A stretch of 64,000 nucleotides of DNA from assembly GCF_046630445.1 (NCBI RefSeq), contig NC_092337.1:368732001-368796000 (forward strand). The letters run 5' to 3'. Below are positions 9,171-20,569 of this stretch, in pieces. The stretch's first letter is position 1. Every line of letters begins with the position of its first letter. This DNA is from Rutidosis leptorrhynchoides. Taxonomy: Eukaryota; Streptophyta; Magnoliopsida; Asterales; Asteraceae. Both the position numbers and the translations under genes were made by a program. The notes beneath the pieces are model-generated. The model saw only the letters and a list, made by a program, of their open reading frames with translations, searched no databases and was not told where the DNA came from.

Positions 9171-12104
9171 TTAGCGTTGCACATACGTTTTATGACCTTC
9201 TTCCATAAGGATTTTATGTGTGCAATACGAAGGACTTATTCCTTTAATATCATGAATCTTCCATGCAATGGCTGGTTTATGAGCTTTCAACACAGAAATG
9301 AGTTGTGATTTCTCATTTTCATTAAGAGAAGACGATATTATTACAGGTAATTCAGATTCACCATGTAAATAAGCGTATTCCAAATGGTTTGGAAGTGGCT
9401 TTAACTCTAATTTTGGAGGTTTTTCTATCGATGATTTGTATCGATATCTGTCTTCTTCTTTTAGTATTTGAATTTCTTCTGTTGTTGGTTCATATCCATT
9501 AGCTATAAGTGTAGCTAACATTTCAACTTCATCAATTGGTTCATTACCTTCTCCTAAAGAACATTCTCCTGTTCCTTGTAATTCTGGAAATTCTTCTAAT
9601 AATTCTGCATGTGCATCTATAGTTTGAATATAATAACATGTATCATCTGCAGATTGTGGTTGTTGCATTGCTCTATCAACTGAAAAGGTAACACTCTCAT
9701 CCTCTATACTTAGGGTCAATTTCTTACCGAACACGTCTATCATTGCTTTAGTCGTGTTTAAGAATGGTCTTCCTAATATGAGAGGAACTTGAGAATCTTC
9801 TTCCATGTCCAGAACAACAAAATCTACTGGAAATACTAAAGTACCAACTTTAACTAGCATGTTCTCCATTATCCCTCTAGGATATTTTATTGATCTATCG
9901 GCTAGTTGTATGCATATTCTGGTTAGTTTCAATTCTCCAAGGTCTAGTTTAGCGTATAGTGAATATGGCATTAGATTTATACTAGCACCTAAGTCTGCCA
10001 ATGCTTCTATTGAACTAAGACTACCCAGAAAACATGGAATTGTGAAACTTCCTGGATCAGATAGTTTTTCTGGTATCTTATTCAACAGTACTGCTGAACA
10101 ATTAGCATTCATAGTAACAGCCGAGAGTTCTTCCATTTTCTTTCTATTTGAGATTAGATCTTTCAATAATTTAGCATATCTAGGCATTCCTGAAATCACA
10201 TCAATGAAAGGAAGATTTACATTTATCTGTTTAAACATATCCAAGAATTTGGATTGCTCGGCTTCAAGTTTCTCTTTCTTCATTTTACTCGGGTAAGGAA
10301 GTGGTGGTTGGTATGGTTTAACATAAGGTTTAGCCTTAACTGTGTTATCTTCATTAACCTTTTCAACTACCAGTTCTTTTTCCTTATCTTGATCAGGTTG
10401 TGGTTCTTGTGGAGTAGGAATAGCTTCATCAGAAGTTACAGGTATTTCAGGTGGTTTAAGTGTTGTACCACTTCTTGTAGTAATAGCTTTAGCTGTTTCA
10501 TTCCGGGGGTTAGCATTTGTATCACTAGGTAGACTTCCCGGTTTTCTTTCACCTATTAACCTTACTAGGTTACTTACTTCTTGTTCCAGATTTTGAATAG
10601 AAGCTTGTTGATTTCTAAATGCTTGAGCATTTTGTTCATTAGTTTGTTTCTGAGATGTGAAAAACTGCGTTTGAGTTTCAACTAGCTTCGTCATCATATC
10701 TTCTAAATTCGGCTTTTTATCATCGGTTTGTTGTGGTGGTTTGTTTTGAAAATTAGGTCTTTGCTGATTGTAATTATTATTAGATACTTGTTGATTGCTA
10801 GGACCTTGTTGGTTGTTGTATGGAATATTTCGGTTATAATTCTGGTTTTGATTGTAAATCGGTCTTGGCGGTTGATAATTATTCTGATAATTATTTCCAG
10901 GCCTTTGGTTTATGTATGAAATATTCTCTCTTTGTTCCATTGTTAATTCAATACTGAGACAATCTTTTGTCAAATGTGGTCCTCCACACTGCTCACAACT
11001 AATTCGTATTGAGTGAATATTTTTAGTCATCTTTTCCATTCGTCTCTCCACAGCATCTATCTTTGCGGAAATGGAATCTAAGTCATGGCTAGAATCGGCT
11101 CTAGCTGCTTTAGATGATCTAACGATATCTTTTTCTTGGTGCCACTCATGTGAGTGGGAAGCAGTGTTATCAATAATTTTGTAAGTATCAGTTTCGGTTT
11201 TCTTCATAATAGAACCACCAGCTGCTATATCTATGTCTTTCCTTGTGGTGATGTCGCATCCTTGGTAAAATATTTGTACTATTTGACAGGTATCTAAACC
11301 ATGTTGCGGACATCCTTTTAATAACTTTCCAAATCTTGTCCACGCCTCATATAGAGTTTCATTCGGCTTCTGTGTGAACGTAACAATTTCTCCTTGAAGT
11401 CTTACGGCTTTAGATGCAGGAAAGAATTGTTTAAGAAATTTTTCAACTAAAACATCCCATGTATCAATCGCCCCTTCAGGTAACGATTCTAACCAATCTT
11501 TGGCTTCTCCCTTTAAAGTCCAGGGAAATAACATGAGATATATCTGTTCATCCTCAACTTCTCTTATTTTAAATAGTGTGCAGATCCTATTAAAGGTACG
11601 TAGATGTTCATTTGGATCTTCCTTCGGCGCACCACTAAATTGGCATTGATTAGTCACCATGTGTAGAATTTGTCCTTTGATTTCATAATCTGGCGCATTA
11701 ATGTCTGGATGAGTAATTGCGTGACCTTGGCCAGTGCGTTTAGCTCTCATTCGATCTTCCATACTTAATGGTTCCAGATTCTCCATAATTGAATTTGTTG
11801 AATCCGAATCACTAGAGGATTCTGATTTAATGGTTCGTTCCTCAACAATCTCTGTTTGAATGATTGGTGGTTCCGGATGAAAATTTAGTGGTTCAGGATC
11901 TATGAATCGTTCCTGAATATTCTCCGGATTCTCAATTGTGAGGTCGGGTTCAAAAAATGGATTATCGGAAATTTGAACTGGAGTACTTGGTCGACTGGAT
12001 GACGATTCTAAAGAAAAATCAACGGCGGTAATATTTGCTAAATGTCTTGATCTAGTTACAGGTGGTGAACGTACAAAAGGTGGTGAACGTCTTGCTCGGT
12101 GCAT
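9171..12104 (-). CDS. gag: Athila gag-protease polyprotein
   Basis: A 977-codon frame. The N-terminus is Ser/Pro-rich; the gag capsid-like domain covers about residues 130-320 (DWLESLPEGAIDTW region). A single zinc knuckle, CEQCGGPHLTKDC, lies near 368-380, followed by an Asn/Gln-rich linker and a coiled-coil-like stretch. The aspartic protease is near residue 700 (ALADLGASINLMP), with DLGAS in place of the usual D-S/T-G; this variant is common in plant Athila proteases. The frame ends at a TAA (9171-9173) just before the RT. Since the reading frame continues unchanged beyond it, this is either a nonsense mutation (CAA to TAA would suffice) or a readthrough stop. Confidence 0.92.
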   Translation of the reverse strand: MHRARRSPPFVRSPPVTRSRHLANITAVDFSLESSSSRPSTPVQISDNPFFEPDLTIENPENIQERFIDPEPLNFHPEPPIIQTEIVEERTIKSESSSDSDSTNSIMENLEPLSMEDRMRAKRTGQGHAITHPDINAPDYEIKGQILHMVTNQCQFSGAPKEDPNEHLRTFNRICTLFKIREVEDEQIYLMLFPWTLKGEAKDWLESLPEGAIDTWDVLVEKFLKQFFPASKAVRLQGEIVTFTQKPNETLYEAWTRFGKLLKGCPQHGLDTCQIVQIFYQGCDITTRKDIDIAAGGSIMKKTETDTYKIIDNTASHSHEWHQEKDIVRSSKAARADSSHDLDSISAKIDAVERRMEKMTKNIHSIRISCEQCGGPHLTKDCLSIELTMEQRENISYINQRPGNNYQNNYQPPRPIYNQNQNYNRNIPYNNQQGPSNQQVSNNNYNQQRPNFQNKPPQQTDDKKPNLEDMMTKLVETQTQFFTSQKQTNEQNAQAFRNQQASIQNLEQEVSNLVRLIGERKPGSLPSDTNANPRNETAKAITTRSGTTLKPPEIPVTSDEAIPTPQEPQPDQDKEKELVVEKVNEDNTVKAKPYVKPYQPPLPYPSKMKKEKLEAEQSKFLDMFKQINVNLPFIDVISGMPRYAKLLKDLISNRKKMEELSAVTMNANCSAVLLNKIPEKLSDPGSFTIPCFLGSLSSIEALADLGASINLMPYSLYAKLDLGELKLTRICIQLADRSIKYPRGIMENMLVKVGTLVFPVDFVVLDMEEDSQVPLILGRPFLNTTKAMIDVFGKKLTLSIEDESVTFSVDRAMQQPQSADDTCYYIQTIDAHAELLEEFPELQGTGECSLGEGNEPIDEVEMLATLIANGYEPTTEEIQILKEEDRYRYKSSIEKPPKLELKPLPNHLEYAYLHGESELPVIISSSLNENEKSQLISVLKAHKPAIAWKIHDIKGISPSYCTHKILMEEGHKTYVQR

Positions 12105-13621
12105 TCACTGAATATCCTATTAGTTTTTAAAAGGAAAGAAAAATTATAATAAGTTATCCAATCAATAGACTTTTCTGATTTTGCCCACGTTTCGAATAGC
12201 CAAAAGATGCAGCAGAGGGGCAGGATTCGTTTGGTCTCAATATAATTGAGGACTGTTTGGCTCCAATAACCCGGTCCACGTACAAATCCAACTATTACTA
12301 CGAACCAGAAAATTTTGATGTCTATTAATTTAACCACTTAAAATAAATTTTCGTAATTTTAAGAAATTTATATAAGAAGTAGAATAAAAATCTATGTCCT
12401 AAAACTAGAATAGCGAGAAATAAGAAAGAAAAAGAGCGTGTCGAAAAAGGTCGAAAAAGAAAAATGGTTGAAAAATAAAAGGTGACGGAAAAATAAAAGA
12501 AACTTATAAAACTTAAAAACACTTGACTAACCTAACCTTATTACTACAACTAACTTAAAATTATAATCGCAAATTGAGATTACTAATTGGAATGATAATT
12601 GATACATAGGTAAAAGTCGTCTAAAAATATTAAAGCTTACAAGAAAAACTATATCCCAAATGGCAATAACTTAAAAAAAAAAAAACTAAAACTTAAAAAG
12701 GCGTCGCAAAATTCTAAAGTACCTAAATCTTAGTCTAAAGAAAAAGCACTTAAGGGATTTTACGGCAAATCCTAAAAATCTAGAAGTAAAAATAACTACG
12801 GCAAAAACTAAGTTTAAAACTAAATATGAGCTAAAAATTCAAATATTACGCTAAAACGATTGAAAAGGGACAAAATATAAAAATATACAAAAAGTTGTAA
12901 AAAGTACAATTTTTATAAAAATATTATTTTTATATTATTTATTTATTAAAACTATTAATTTTACAATTTAATTAAACTAATTTAACTAAAATATAAATTA
13001 AATAAAAAGTAAAACTAATTATAATGATAATAATTAACTAGGGTTAATAATAATAATAATTAATAATTACCCCGTAATTAATGCTGATTAGGGTTCCTGT
13101 GTGGCGTGTCAGATTGTCTCCGCGAGTTGCGGTATTCCAAGCAGCAAACCCCGCGAGTCGCGGGGTTCCAAAATTCAACTCTGGTACAGTTTTGAAATTC
13201 GACGTTTTTTTTTATTTTTTATTTTCTGTTTTATATTTTTCTGTTTTAAAATCTAAATATTTATATAATAAAAACTTATATTTAAAAACTAAAATAAAAA
13301 TAGAACTACTTTATAATTTTATAAATAAAAATCGTAAAACTAGATTTATATATATATATTTTATTTTATTTTTCGGTTTTTTTTATATGTTTTAAATAAA
13401 AACAAAATACTTAAATAAAACTTATATAAAAATAAAGAAACTTTATATAACTTAAATATTTAACAAAATCTTAAAAATATTTATATTTATATTTTTCTTT
13501 TTATATTTTCGAATAATTAAAAAAAAACGTAAATTTTTTACAAAAACGTATTTTTATAAAAGTAAACTAAAAATAAATTTTTTTTTATATTAGCGTTGCG
13601 CTTCCGGCTTTTAAGAGATCA
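12105..13621 (-). other. Athila 5' leader
   Basis: The 1.5 kb between PBS and gag. It is AT-rich, and frames on either strand are short or low in complexity. It holds one of the paired GC palindromes (13118-13167), a duplicate of the LTR motif. I see no leader ORF. Confidence 0.55.
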
Positions 13622-13639
13622 TCCCCGGCAGCGGCGCCA
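13622..13639 (-). promoter_or_regulatory. Athila primer-binding site (tRNA-Asp type)
   Basis: On the minus strand this reads TGGCGCCGCTGCCGGGGA, the PBS of the Athila and Tat lineages, complementary to the 3' end of tRNA-Asp. It lies 8 nt inside the LTR boundary at 13648. Confidence 0.88.
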
Positions 13640-13647
13640 AAAATACT

Positions 13648-15641
13648 TGATAGTTTGAGCAGAGTGTATATAATACTATTATTATTTTACAAGGAAATAC
13701 TATTAAATACGATACAATTTTACACAAGATATTTATTTATTTAGAGAATGGATATACTTAAACCTTGCTACAACACTTATAGGCAGTGTACCTAATCGTA
13801 CAGTAGTGTAGTTTTTAGTAAGTCCAGTTCGTTCCACAGGGAAAATCTTTAAACAAAGCTTAACGCTATATTAGTTTACTTTTATAAAAATGCAAATATA
13901 TATATAAGTAATATTTTTATTATAAAGGGGAGTTTTTACCGTTTAATGACCGGTTTGTCGATTTTAAAACTTTAGTCGCAGTTAAAACCAAATGTAAAAT
14001 AATAAATAAATACAAGACTTAATTTAAAGCGTAAAGTAAATAACGATAATGAAATTGCGAATAATAAAAGTGCGATAAAATAAACTTGCGATAATTAAAA
14101 AGGACGATAATTAAAAGTGCAATTAAATACAATAACAATAAAAATGCGATAATTAGAAGTGCAATTAAATATAAAATAAAGGAAATTAAATATGAAATAA
14201 AAGAATTATGCTTATTTAAACTTCCGTAACCATGATGCTTGACGTGTTGATTTTAGTTTTATGCCCATGGGTTAATTGTCCTTTGTCCTGGATTATTTAA
14301 TATGTCCGTCTGGTTTTTGTCCATAACAGTCCATCAGTCATAAATATAAAGTGCGAGTGTCCTCGTCAAATTATCCTTATACCCGAAGTTAAATATTCCA
14401 ACTAATTGGGGACTTAAACTGTAACAAGATTTTAATACTTTGTTTAATAATTACACCAGGATGTCGACTGAGTGTAACCCAAGGTTTTAATATTTTGTTA
14501 TCAATTATACCAAGTGTCCTTGTACATAATTTCACCCCTGTTTTAATTATTCTAGTGGCTATTAATCCATTCCCGTGTCCGGTTAAATGAACGATTATTC
14601 GTACATATAAATACCCCGCCCATCGTGTCCGATCGAGTGTATATGGTAATTTATAGGGACGCCCAATTGTAAATCTTTATATTAACATTAACAAACTATC
14701 ATTTAGTTAAACAAATATAAAGCCCATTAATAGCCCATAGTCTAATTTCCACAAGTGTCGTTCCTTTATCCAAACCCCAATTATGGTACAAAGCCCAATT
14801 ACCCAATTTTAGTAATTAGCCCAACATCATGATTACTTCGGATTAAATAAGCATAATAATAACTTAGCTACGAGACATTAAATTAAAAAGGTTGAACATA
14901 ACTTACAATGATTAAATATAGCGTAGCGTTACACGGACAGAATTTCAACTTACACCCTTACAACATTCGCTAACATACTCTTATTATTAGGATTTAAAAT
15001 TAAAATTAAAATTAAAATATAAATTATATATATATATTTACGTATATATTGAGAGAGAGATAGATTATGGATGATGAAAATGATCAGAATTCGGTTGGCT
15101 TTATAGGGAATTGAGTTCAGGGGTACTCCGCGACTCGCGGCTTTTTTTACCTTCAAACTCCGCGAGTCACGGAGTTTGAAAATACAGCTCACCAACTTTG
15201 GAGTCTTTCTTGCCGACGGATTTTTATTATTTATATAATATATAAATAATTATAAGAATTATTTAAATATTATATTATATTTATGTGCATAGTTGACTTG
15301 TAATTTTTAGTCCGTTGCATCGAGCGTTGAGAGTTGACTCATGTCCCGGTTCCGGATTTTCGAACGTCCTTGCGTACAATTTTATATTTTTACTTTGCGT
15401 TTTGAATCTTGTACTCTTGTAATTTCGAGACGTTTCTTATCAATAATTGGAACCTCTTTGATTGTATTTTGTACTTTTGAGCTTTTTGGTCGTTTGCGTC
15501 TTCAATTCGTCGAATCTGTCTTTTGTCTTCACCTTTTATTATTTAAACGAATATCACTTTTAAATAGAACAATTGCAACTAAAAGCTTGTCTTTCTTGAG
15601 GAATAATTCTATGAAATATATGTTCGTTTTTAGGATTATCA
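13648..15641 (-). repeat. Athila 5' LTR, complete
   Basis: A 1994-bp LTR with terminal TGATA (minus strand start at 15641) and TATCA (end at 13648). The inner end is confirmed by the PBS and by the independent Athila LTR at 62793, which begins with the same TGATAG. The outer end is confirmed by the point where similarity to 1-629 stops. Contains paired GC palindromes at 15125-15178. Confidence 0.9.
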
Positions 15642-15711
15642 ACTGTTTTCATGCATTCATTTAAACTTCGACCATTTTCGACGATTCACGAACAACTGTT
15701 TATAAATAAAA

Positions 15712-15746
<35 letters not shown>

Positions 15747-16506
15747 TATATTATAATGAACTATTATATGATTGACTTGTAATGAAAAATAATTTACGAT
15801 ATAATAAAGCTCATTATTAAAATGAAATTTTAAGTAAATATATATAAGTTCATAATAATAATAAATGATTTATCAACACATTTATATGTTATAAAATATA
15901 CGTACTATACTACTATTTAAAAGATGACTTGTGTCTATAATTTTTATTAGTTAATTGGTCTTTTTGTTTCACCCTTAGCCATTGATTTTGATCCACGTCC
16001 CTTAATTAAATTTTGGCTCAATAACTTGCATGTAAAAATTGGTAGCTATGGTCGACTTATGGGAGGGTTAATAGTCAATTGTTTGAAAATTTAATTTGTT
16101 TTATTGCACTCACTAACAATGACGAGGTCAACACAAACTAGTGCCAGTGATAAAAAGTCAATAACACATTTGGAAGCAATGAAAACTACAATGAAGATGC
16201 CATGACTAAATTTTATATACTATATATAGGGACTACAACATCAAAAAAAATTTACAAACTTTACGTGTCTTCTACCCCACATCTATGTTCTGTTTTCCAT
16301 TTGAATAATCGCCATCCAAATAAAGAAGGAAATGATATATTTTAATTTGATAATTTTTTTTATTTGATTGAACTAACATTTGCAAGTTGTCTTTTTTTAC
16401 TAATTCACTTGTGTCTTCTTTTCTTTTTAATTAATACGTGAGTGATCTAACTGCTTCCTTTTCAATTGTATATTACTTTAATTAAGTAGTGATGGATCCA
16501 GCTGTT
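15642..16506 (+). repeat. LTR E, left internal segment
   Basis: Plant LTR sequence between the Athila and LARD insertions. A short block (GATTCACGAAC near 15680) matches the U3 of the Tekay LTR at about 40999, which places this segment some 150 bp into LTR E. It continues at 27713 on the other side of the LARD; the two ends join at the duplicated CTGTT. No gene is seen. Confidence 0.6.
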
Positions 16507-18669
16507 TGTCATGACCCGGAAATTTCTGACCAAATTTAAACTTAATCTTCGTATGATTTCGAGACGATAAGAAAAGTCTGTTAGGTTGAGTCTCAAAAAG
16601 TTTGAACTTATTATAGTTATAAGTTTCGAGGACAAAATTTTTTTTAAAGAAAAGTAGATTTGTAACATCCTAAAAATTGTGTCAAAGTAATGGATATTTT
16701 AACTTAATAATGTACAAATTTAGGTAGATAATTCGTACATAGTGATGTATTTATTTTAAAGCTAGAATAGAAGTACATGTCTTCTAAATGTAAATATGCA
16801 AATATTATGACCATATGTGATGGGTGTTGTACATGCTAATGGATTATTAAGGCAAATAATGTACAAATAATAGAGAATAGATTACAACAACTTAAAGCAC
16901 ACTCACTTTTAGAGTTATGTGAATCTTGAGCTGTATGAGTAATAATGAGGTTGATAAAAAAAATATAGACACTTGTAATCACATTAAGCTAGTATGTCAC
17001 TACACCTAATTAATTTACTAGTTAGTGGGTGTTGTGTTGTTCATTTTAAACAATACGTGGCTAGTTATGGTAATCAAATATTAAGATGGCTATATAATGT
17101 GCTAACTTGCACGTTTTTCTCTTTTTGTTTAGTTAATATATATTATTATTTAATTTGTGTATGGATGATGGCTAATAAGATATGTTGTATCTAATTTTTC
17201 ACCTTGATTATATTATAATCGAGAATACTGTGCTTGATTGAATTCAATCACGTTTCCTTTCATTTTCAGGAATCTACTTTATTATATATATTAATATTAT
17301 TAATTATTATTAGATTATATATATTAACATATACATACACTCATGTCACAGGCATCTATCTATCTATATTTATCTTTCAAGTCTTCTTTTCCTCCATCTC
17401 TAAAACACCATCTATCTTCTCCTGCTTCTTGTTTCATGTGTGATACTAACACCCATTACTGTAACCCACCGAATCACCTTCGGTCTCTTAAACTACTGCT
17501 CGACTTATTTGTTTTGATGTAACCCACGTTAAACCTCAACAACATATCATCATCACCTCACCATTTTTAAACAATCACCAACCAAGACCATCGTGAACCA
17601 CTTATCACCACTTTGGTTTTCTATTTTTTTATCTCATCTACATCACAACCACACGACACCACCATCATACCATCGAGATCCTCGGCCATCACCATTCGGC
17701 TTCATGTTTTTCTGTTTTGTCTACACCAACACAATCATCACTTACAAGCCAAACAACCACCGTAGACTGCTAAATTATTTCTGTTTTTGTTTCTATCGCA
17801 ACAGAACCCAAACAACCATCTTCATCGTGAGTTCTCTTCTTTTCTTGTCTGTACGAGAATCCCCACATTCTTTAATGAAATCATCAACCACCACTTTTTC
17901 TCTCTTTCTTCTTTGTTCCGGTCGATCAAAATCCATCACCTGCTACTTGCTTGTGTTTCCTGTTTCCTTTTCAAGATTCAACACCTTCATCATCACCTTC
18001 AAACACCCATGAACCATCTGAAATCATACTGCTGCTGCTGCTCTAAGGTTTCTGTTTCTGTCCGGAAGAGAAACAAAATCGAAGCTGCCATTTTCCTGTT
18101 TCTTTTCTATTTCTACAGCAAAAGATAAATTTTCATAATGATGTTTGATGTTAATGGAAGATGAGGTTATGATGATGAAATAATGATGTGGGAATAGTCG
18201 CATGGTTGCTACAACTTGCATCGTCCCTGTTATATCTTTTAAAATCGAATCCTAAATCCAAATATTTAACATGGTTGGGCCACACTCCACTAATTTCTAT
18301 TGGGCCATATTAGTTTATCTGAATTTTGTTGGGCCGTGACTTCTTAAACTGTTGGGCTGAGATTATTTGTTTGGTTGGGCTCTTAATTTGATTGTCAAAG
18401 TACTGCAGCTGTTTCTGTCACGAAGGCATCTTTATTTTTTTTCCCAGGCCACGATGATGATAGTAATATGTATTATGATGATCGTGAAAAATGATAGTGA
18501 TTAACGTGATTAAAATGATGATGATGAATGATCATGGCAAGGTCAATGATGATACGGTTATGATTCAAGATGATGAAGATGGTAGATAACGAAAAATGAT
18601 AAATAGGTTTCATTTTAAGAATATAGATAAAACGGTTAAATAAATATGAGTGCTAGTTAAACCAGGAAA

Positions 18670-18745
18670 AACATATTAGCTCAGTTGGTTTGGTGATGTT
18701 TCGGGTGAGCGAGAAGTCGTGGGTTCGAGCCCGGCCTCTGACAAA
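18670..18745 (+). other. tRNA-like segment with A and B boxes inside the LTR
   Basis: TAGCTCAGTTGG (18677-18688) fits the Pol III A box and GGTTCGAGCCC (18722-18732) the B box; 33 nt separate them, as in a tRNA gene. The T arm can pair, but the acceptor ends do not, so it is not a working tRNA gene. It looks like the head of a tRNA-derived SINE, or a tRNA-derived promoter captured by the LTR. A TTA-rich tail follows. Confidence 0.7.
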
Positions 18746-18912
18746 ATAGTTATCTTTTTAAGGTAGTATTATTACTATTAATATTATTATTGTTAACTAT
18801 TGTTATTATTATGATAACTATTATTATTACCAATATTAATAACATGGTTAATATTATCACTAATATGATTAATATTATTATCATTAGTGTTATTATTAGT
18901 ATTATCATTAAA

Positions 18913-18913
18913 A

Positions 18914-18971
<58 letters not shown>
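18913..18971. repeat. TTA microsatellite
   Basis: About 19 uninterrupted TTA units in a 450-bp TTA-rich region downstream of the tRNA-like segment. The 3' LTR copy is shorter (about 26423-26466), so the tract has changed length since insertion. Confidence 0.85.
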
Positions 18972-18972
<1 letters not shown>

Positions 18973-19550
18973 GTATTAAGTATTATTATCAAAATTATTA
19001 TCTTCATTATCATTATTATTAAACTTATCATTTTTATTAAAAACTACTATTATTGTTATTAAAAGTATCATTTTTATTAAAATTATCGTTTTATCTTTTT
19101 TATTATTAATAGTACTATTATTATCATTATTAGTATTAATATAAGTATTTTTATTATTATTATCAGTAGTAGAATCATTAATATTATTACCATTATTATT
19201 ATTATTATCATAAAAAGATACAACTTTTTATTTATAATTTTATATATTAATTTACTAAATAAGATACTAGTTGTGTAAACACATATAATATAACAAATTA
19301 AGGATTTTTAATAATACTAATTAAATATTTACAAATTAAATATATAAGATATATAATTTAAGATATAATATATGAACTTATTTGATCACAATTATATGTG
19401 TTAATATATATATAAATGATATAGGTTCGTGAATCCGGGGTCAACCCTACACTTGTTAAATGACGTCATATGTATTTTTACTACAAAATACAGTATGGTG
19501 AGTTTCATTTGCTCCCTTTTTAATTGCTTTTGTAATATATATTTTTGGGC

Positions 19551-19580
19551 TGAGAATACATGCGCTGCTTTTATAAATGT
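19551..19580 (+). promoter_or_regulatory. Candidate LTR core promoter block
   Basis: TGAGAATACATGC followed by TTTATAAATG, a TATA-like site. The block is kept in the LARD 3' LTR (27101 region), LTR E (30173 region), both Tekay LTRs (43301 and 53051 regions) and, on the minus strand, in the solo LTR (36569 region), LTR A (55461 region) and element B (56838 region). Its preservation across diverged LTRs suggests the U3/R boundary lies just after it; transcription start is not shown. Confidence 0.4.
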
Positions 19581-19969
19581 TTACGAAATAGACACAAGTA
19601 CTTAAAATACATTCTACGTTGAGTTGTTCCACTGGCATATTTCCCTGTAGCTTGGTAACTAATATTTGCATGGGTATTGTAAACGCGAATCCTGTTGATA
19701 GATCTATCAGGCCAGACAACCCCAACCGGACTGGACGACCAGTATTCAACGGTTGCACAGTACTTCGTTTCGGTGACTACTCTTGGTACAGTGTAGTGAG
19801 ATTTCATAATAAAGGGAATATGCGACGTTGATTAATAGTTAAGTATGGTTACCAAGTGCTCAACCACTTAGAATGGTTTACATACACTTGCGAGTGTATT
19901 ATGTTTATGATTATGAAATCTTGTGGTCTATTGAAACTATTGATAACTGTTGTTACTATAAACCTATGA

Positions 19970-20016
19970 ACTCACCAACCTTTTGGTTGACACTTTTAAG
20001 CATGTTTATTCTCAGG
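19970..20016 (+). promoter_or_regulatory. Conserved LTR stem-loop block
   Basis: CTCACCAACC, TTTT, GGTTGAC, then AAGCATGTTTATTCTCAGG. CAACC pairs with GGTTG across a TTTT loop. The block recurs in every LTR of this superfamily in the window; the Tekay copy (43705-43751) has CAACA/TGTTG, a compensated change. Role unknown. Confidence 0.55.
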
Positions 20017-20157
20017 TACGAATTAAGTCTTCCGCTGTGCATTGGCTCATATTAAAGATATTACTTGGAGTCATACATGGCATATTTAAGTCAACGCCTC
20101 GCAATGGGACCAAATGTTGATGACTTCGTCCAGGAGGATTAGGACGGGTCGTTTCAG

Positions 20158-20176
20158 TTGGTATCAGAGCGGTGGT
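20158..20176 (+). promoter_or_regulatory. LARD primer-binding site (initiator tRNA-Met type)
   Basis: TTGGTATCAGAGCGGTGG begins 1 nt after the LTR end. The TGGTATCAGAGC core is complementary to the 3' end of plant initiator tRNA-Met. The following 110 nt, with GCATTAGTGTGTCT and GAGTCTGGACTTCGACC, match the Tekay leader at 44095-44190 and may hold the packaging signal; one part is tandemly duplicated here. Confidence 0.85.
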
Positions 20177-20569
20177 CGTAGCGAACCAGGTCTTGCATTA
20201 GTGTGTCTAACTAGGAGTTGTTAGGATGCATTAATGAGTCTGGACTTCGACCTAGTAGTTGTTAGGTTATATTAGTAAGTCCGGACTTGAACCTGGTCTG
20301 CATGTTAAAAGTTTTTGCTTACCACCATTTGTCGAAAAATATCTACTTATCATTATCAGTCTCGACACGTCTTATTGCAATTATTGCATAGATGATGTAC
20401 AGACAAATTCATATCTCATCATATTAAATCTTGTCTGATACGTTTCCTTAATTCTCTCCGTAATATACAGGACCTTCTGTACTATATTTAGGTATTCTAT
20501 ACGATTAGAATATCATCCGATATCTGAAAATCATTTCATATCGAAAAATCCTTTATTCAATCGTACGCA

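Larger units (their letters stand above)
1..15641 (-). mobile_element. Athila-lineage Ty3/Gypsy retrotransposon, nearly complete
   Basis: The element reads right to left: 5' LTR at 13648-15641, PBS at 13622-13639, gag-protease, RT-RNase H-integrase, a zinc-knuckle ORF, an env-like ORF, PPT, then the 3' LTR, which runs off the left edge. The PBS type, the gag-pol order and an extra ORF downstream of integrase are typical of Athila. The two LTRs differ at about seven positions over the roughly 620 bp comparable here, so the insertion is young. It appears to sit inside LTR E; the expected 5-bp duplication on the right is ACTGT (15642-15646), and the left copy lies outside the window. Confidence 0.9.
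16507..20156 (+). repeat. LARD 5' LTR
   Basis: Begins TGTCATGACCCGG and ends GGGTCGTTTCA. It matches 24011-27707 over its whole length. Inside are a tRNA-like segment (18670-18745), a TTA microsatellite (18913-18971), a TATA-type block (19551-19580), and the conserved stem-loop block (19970-20016). The short frames repeated in both LTRs (for example 17593-18012) follow from LTR duplication and are not evidence of coding. Confidence 0.93.

Noticed and set aside
9805-10296. 163-codon plus-strand frame
   Set aside because: It is opposite to the Athila gag-protease, whose domains are clear.
17593-18012. 139-codon frame repeated identically in both LARD LTRs (also 25101-25520)
   Set aside because: Identity follows from LTR duplication; composition is His/Ser/Thr-rich without domain, and overlapping frames are equally open.
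18670-18745. Functional tRNA gene
   Set aside because: The acceptor stem does not pair; only the promoter boxes and part of the T arm are kept.
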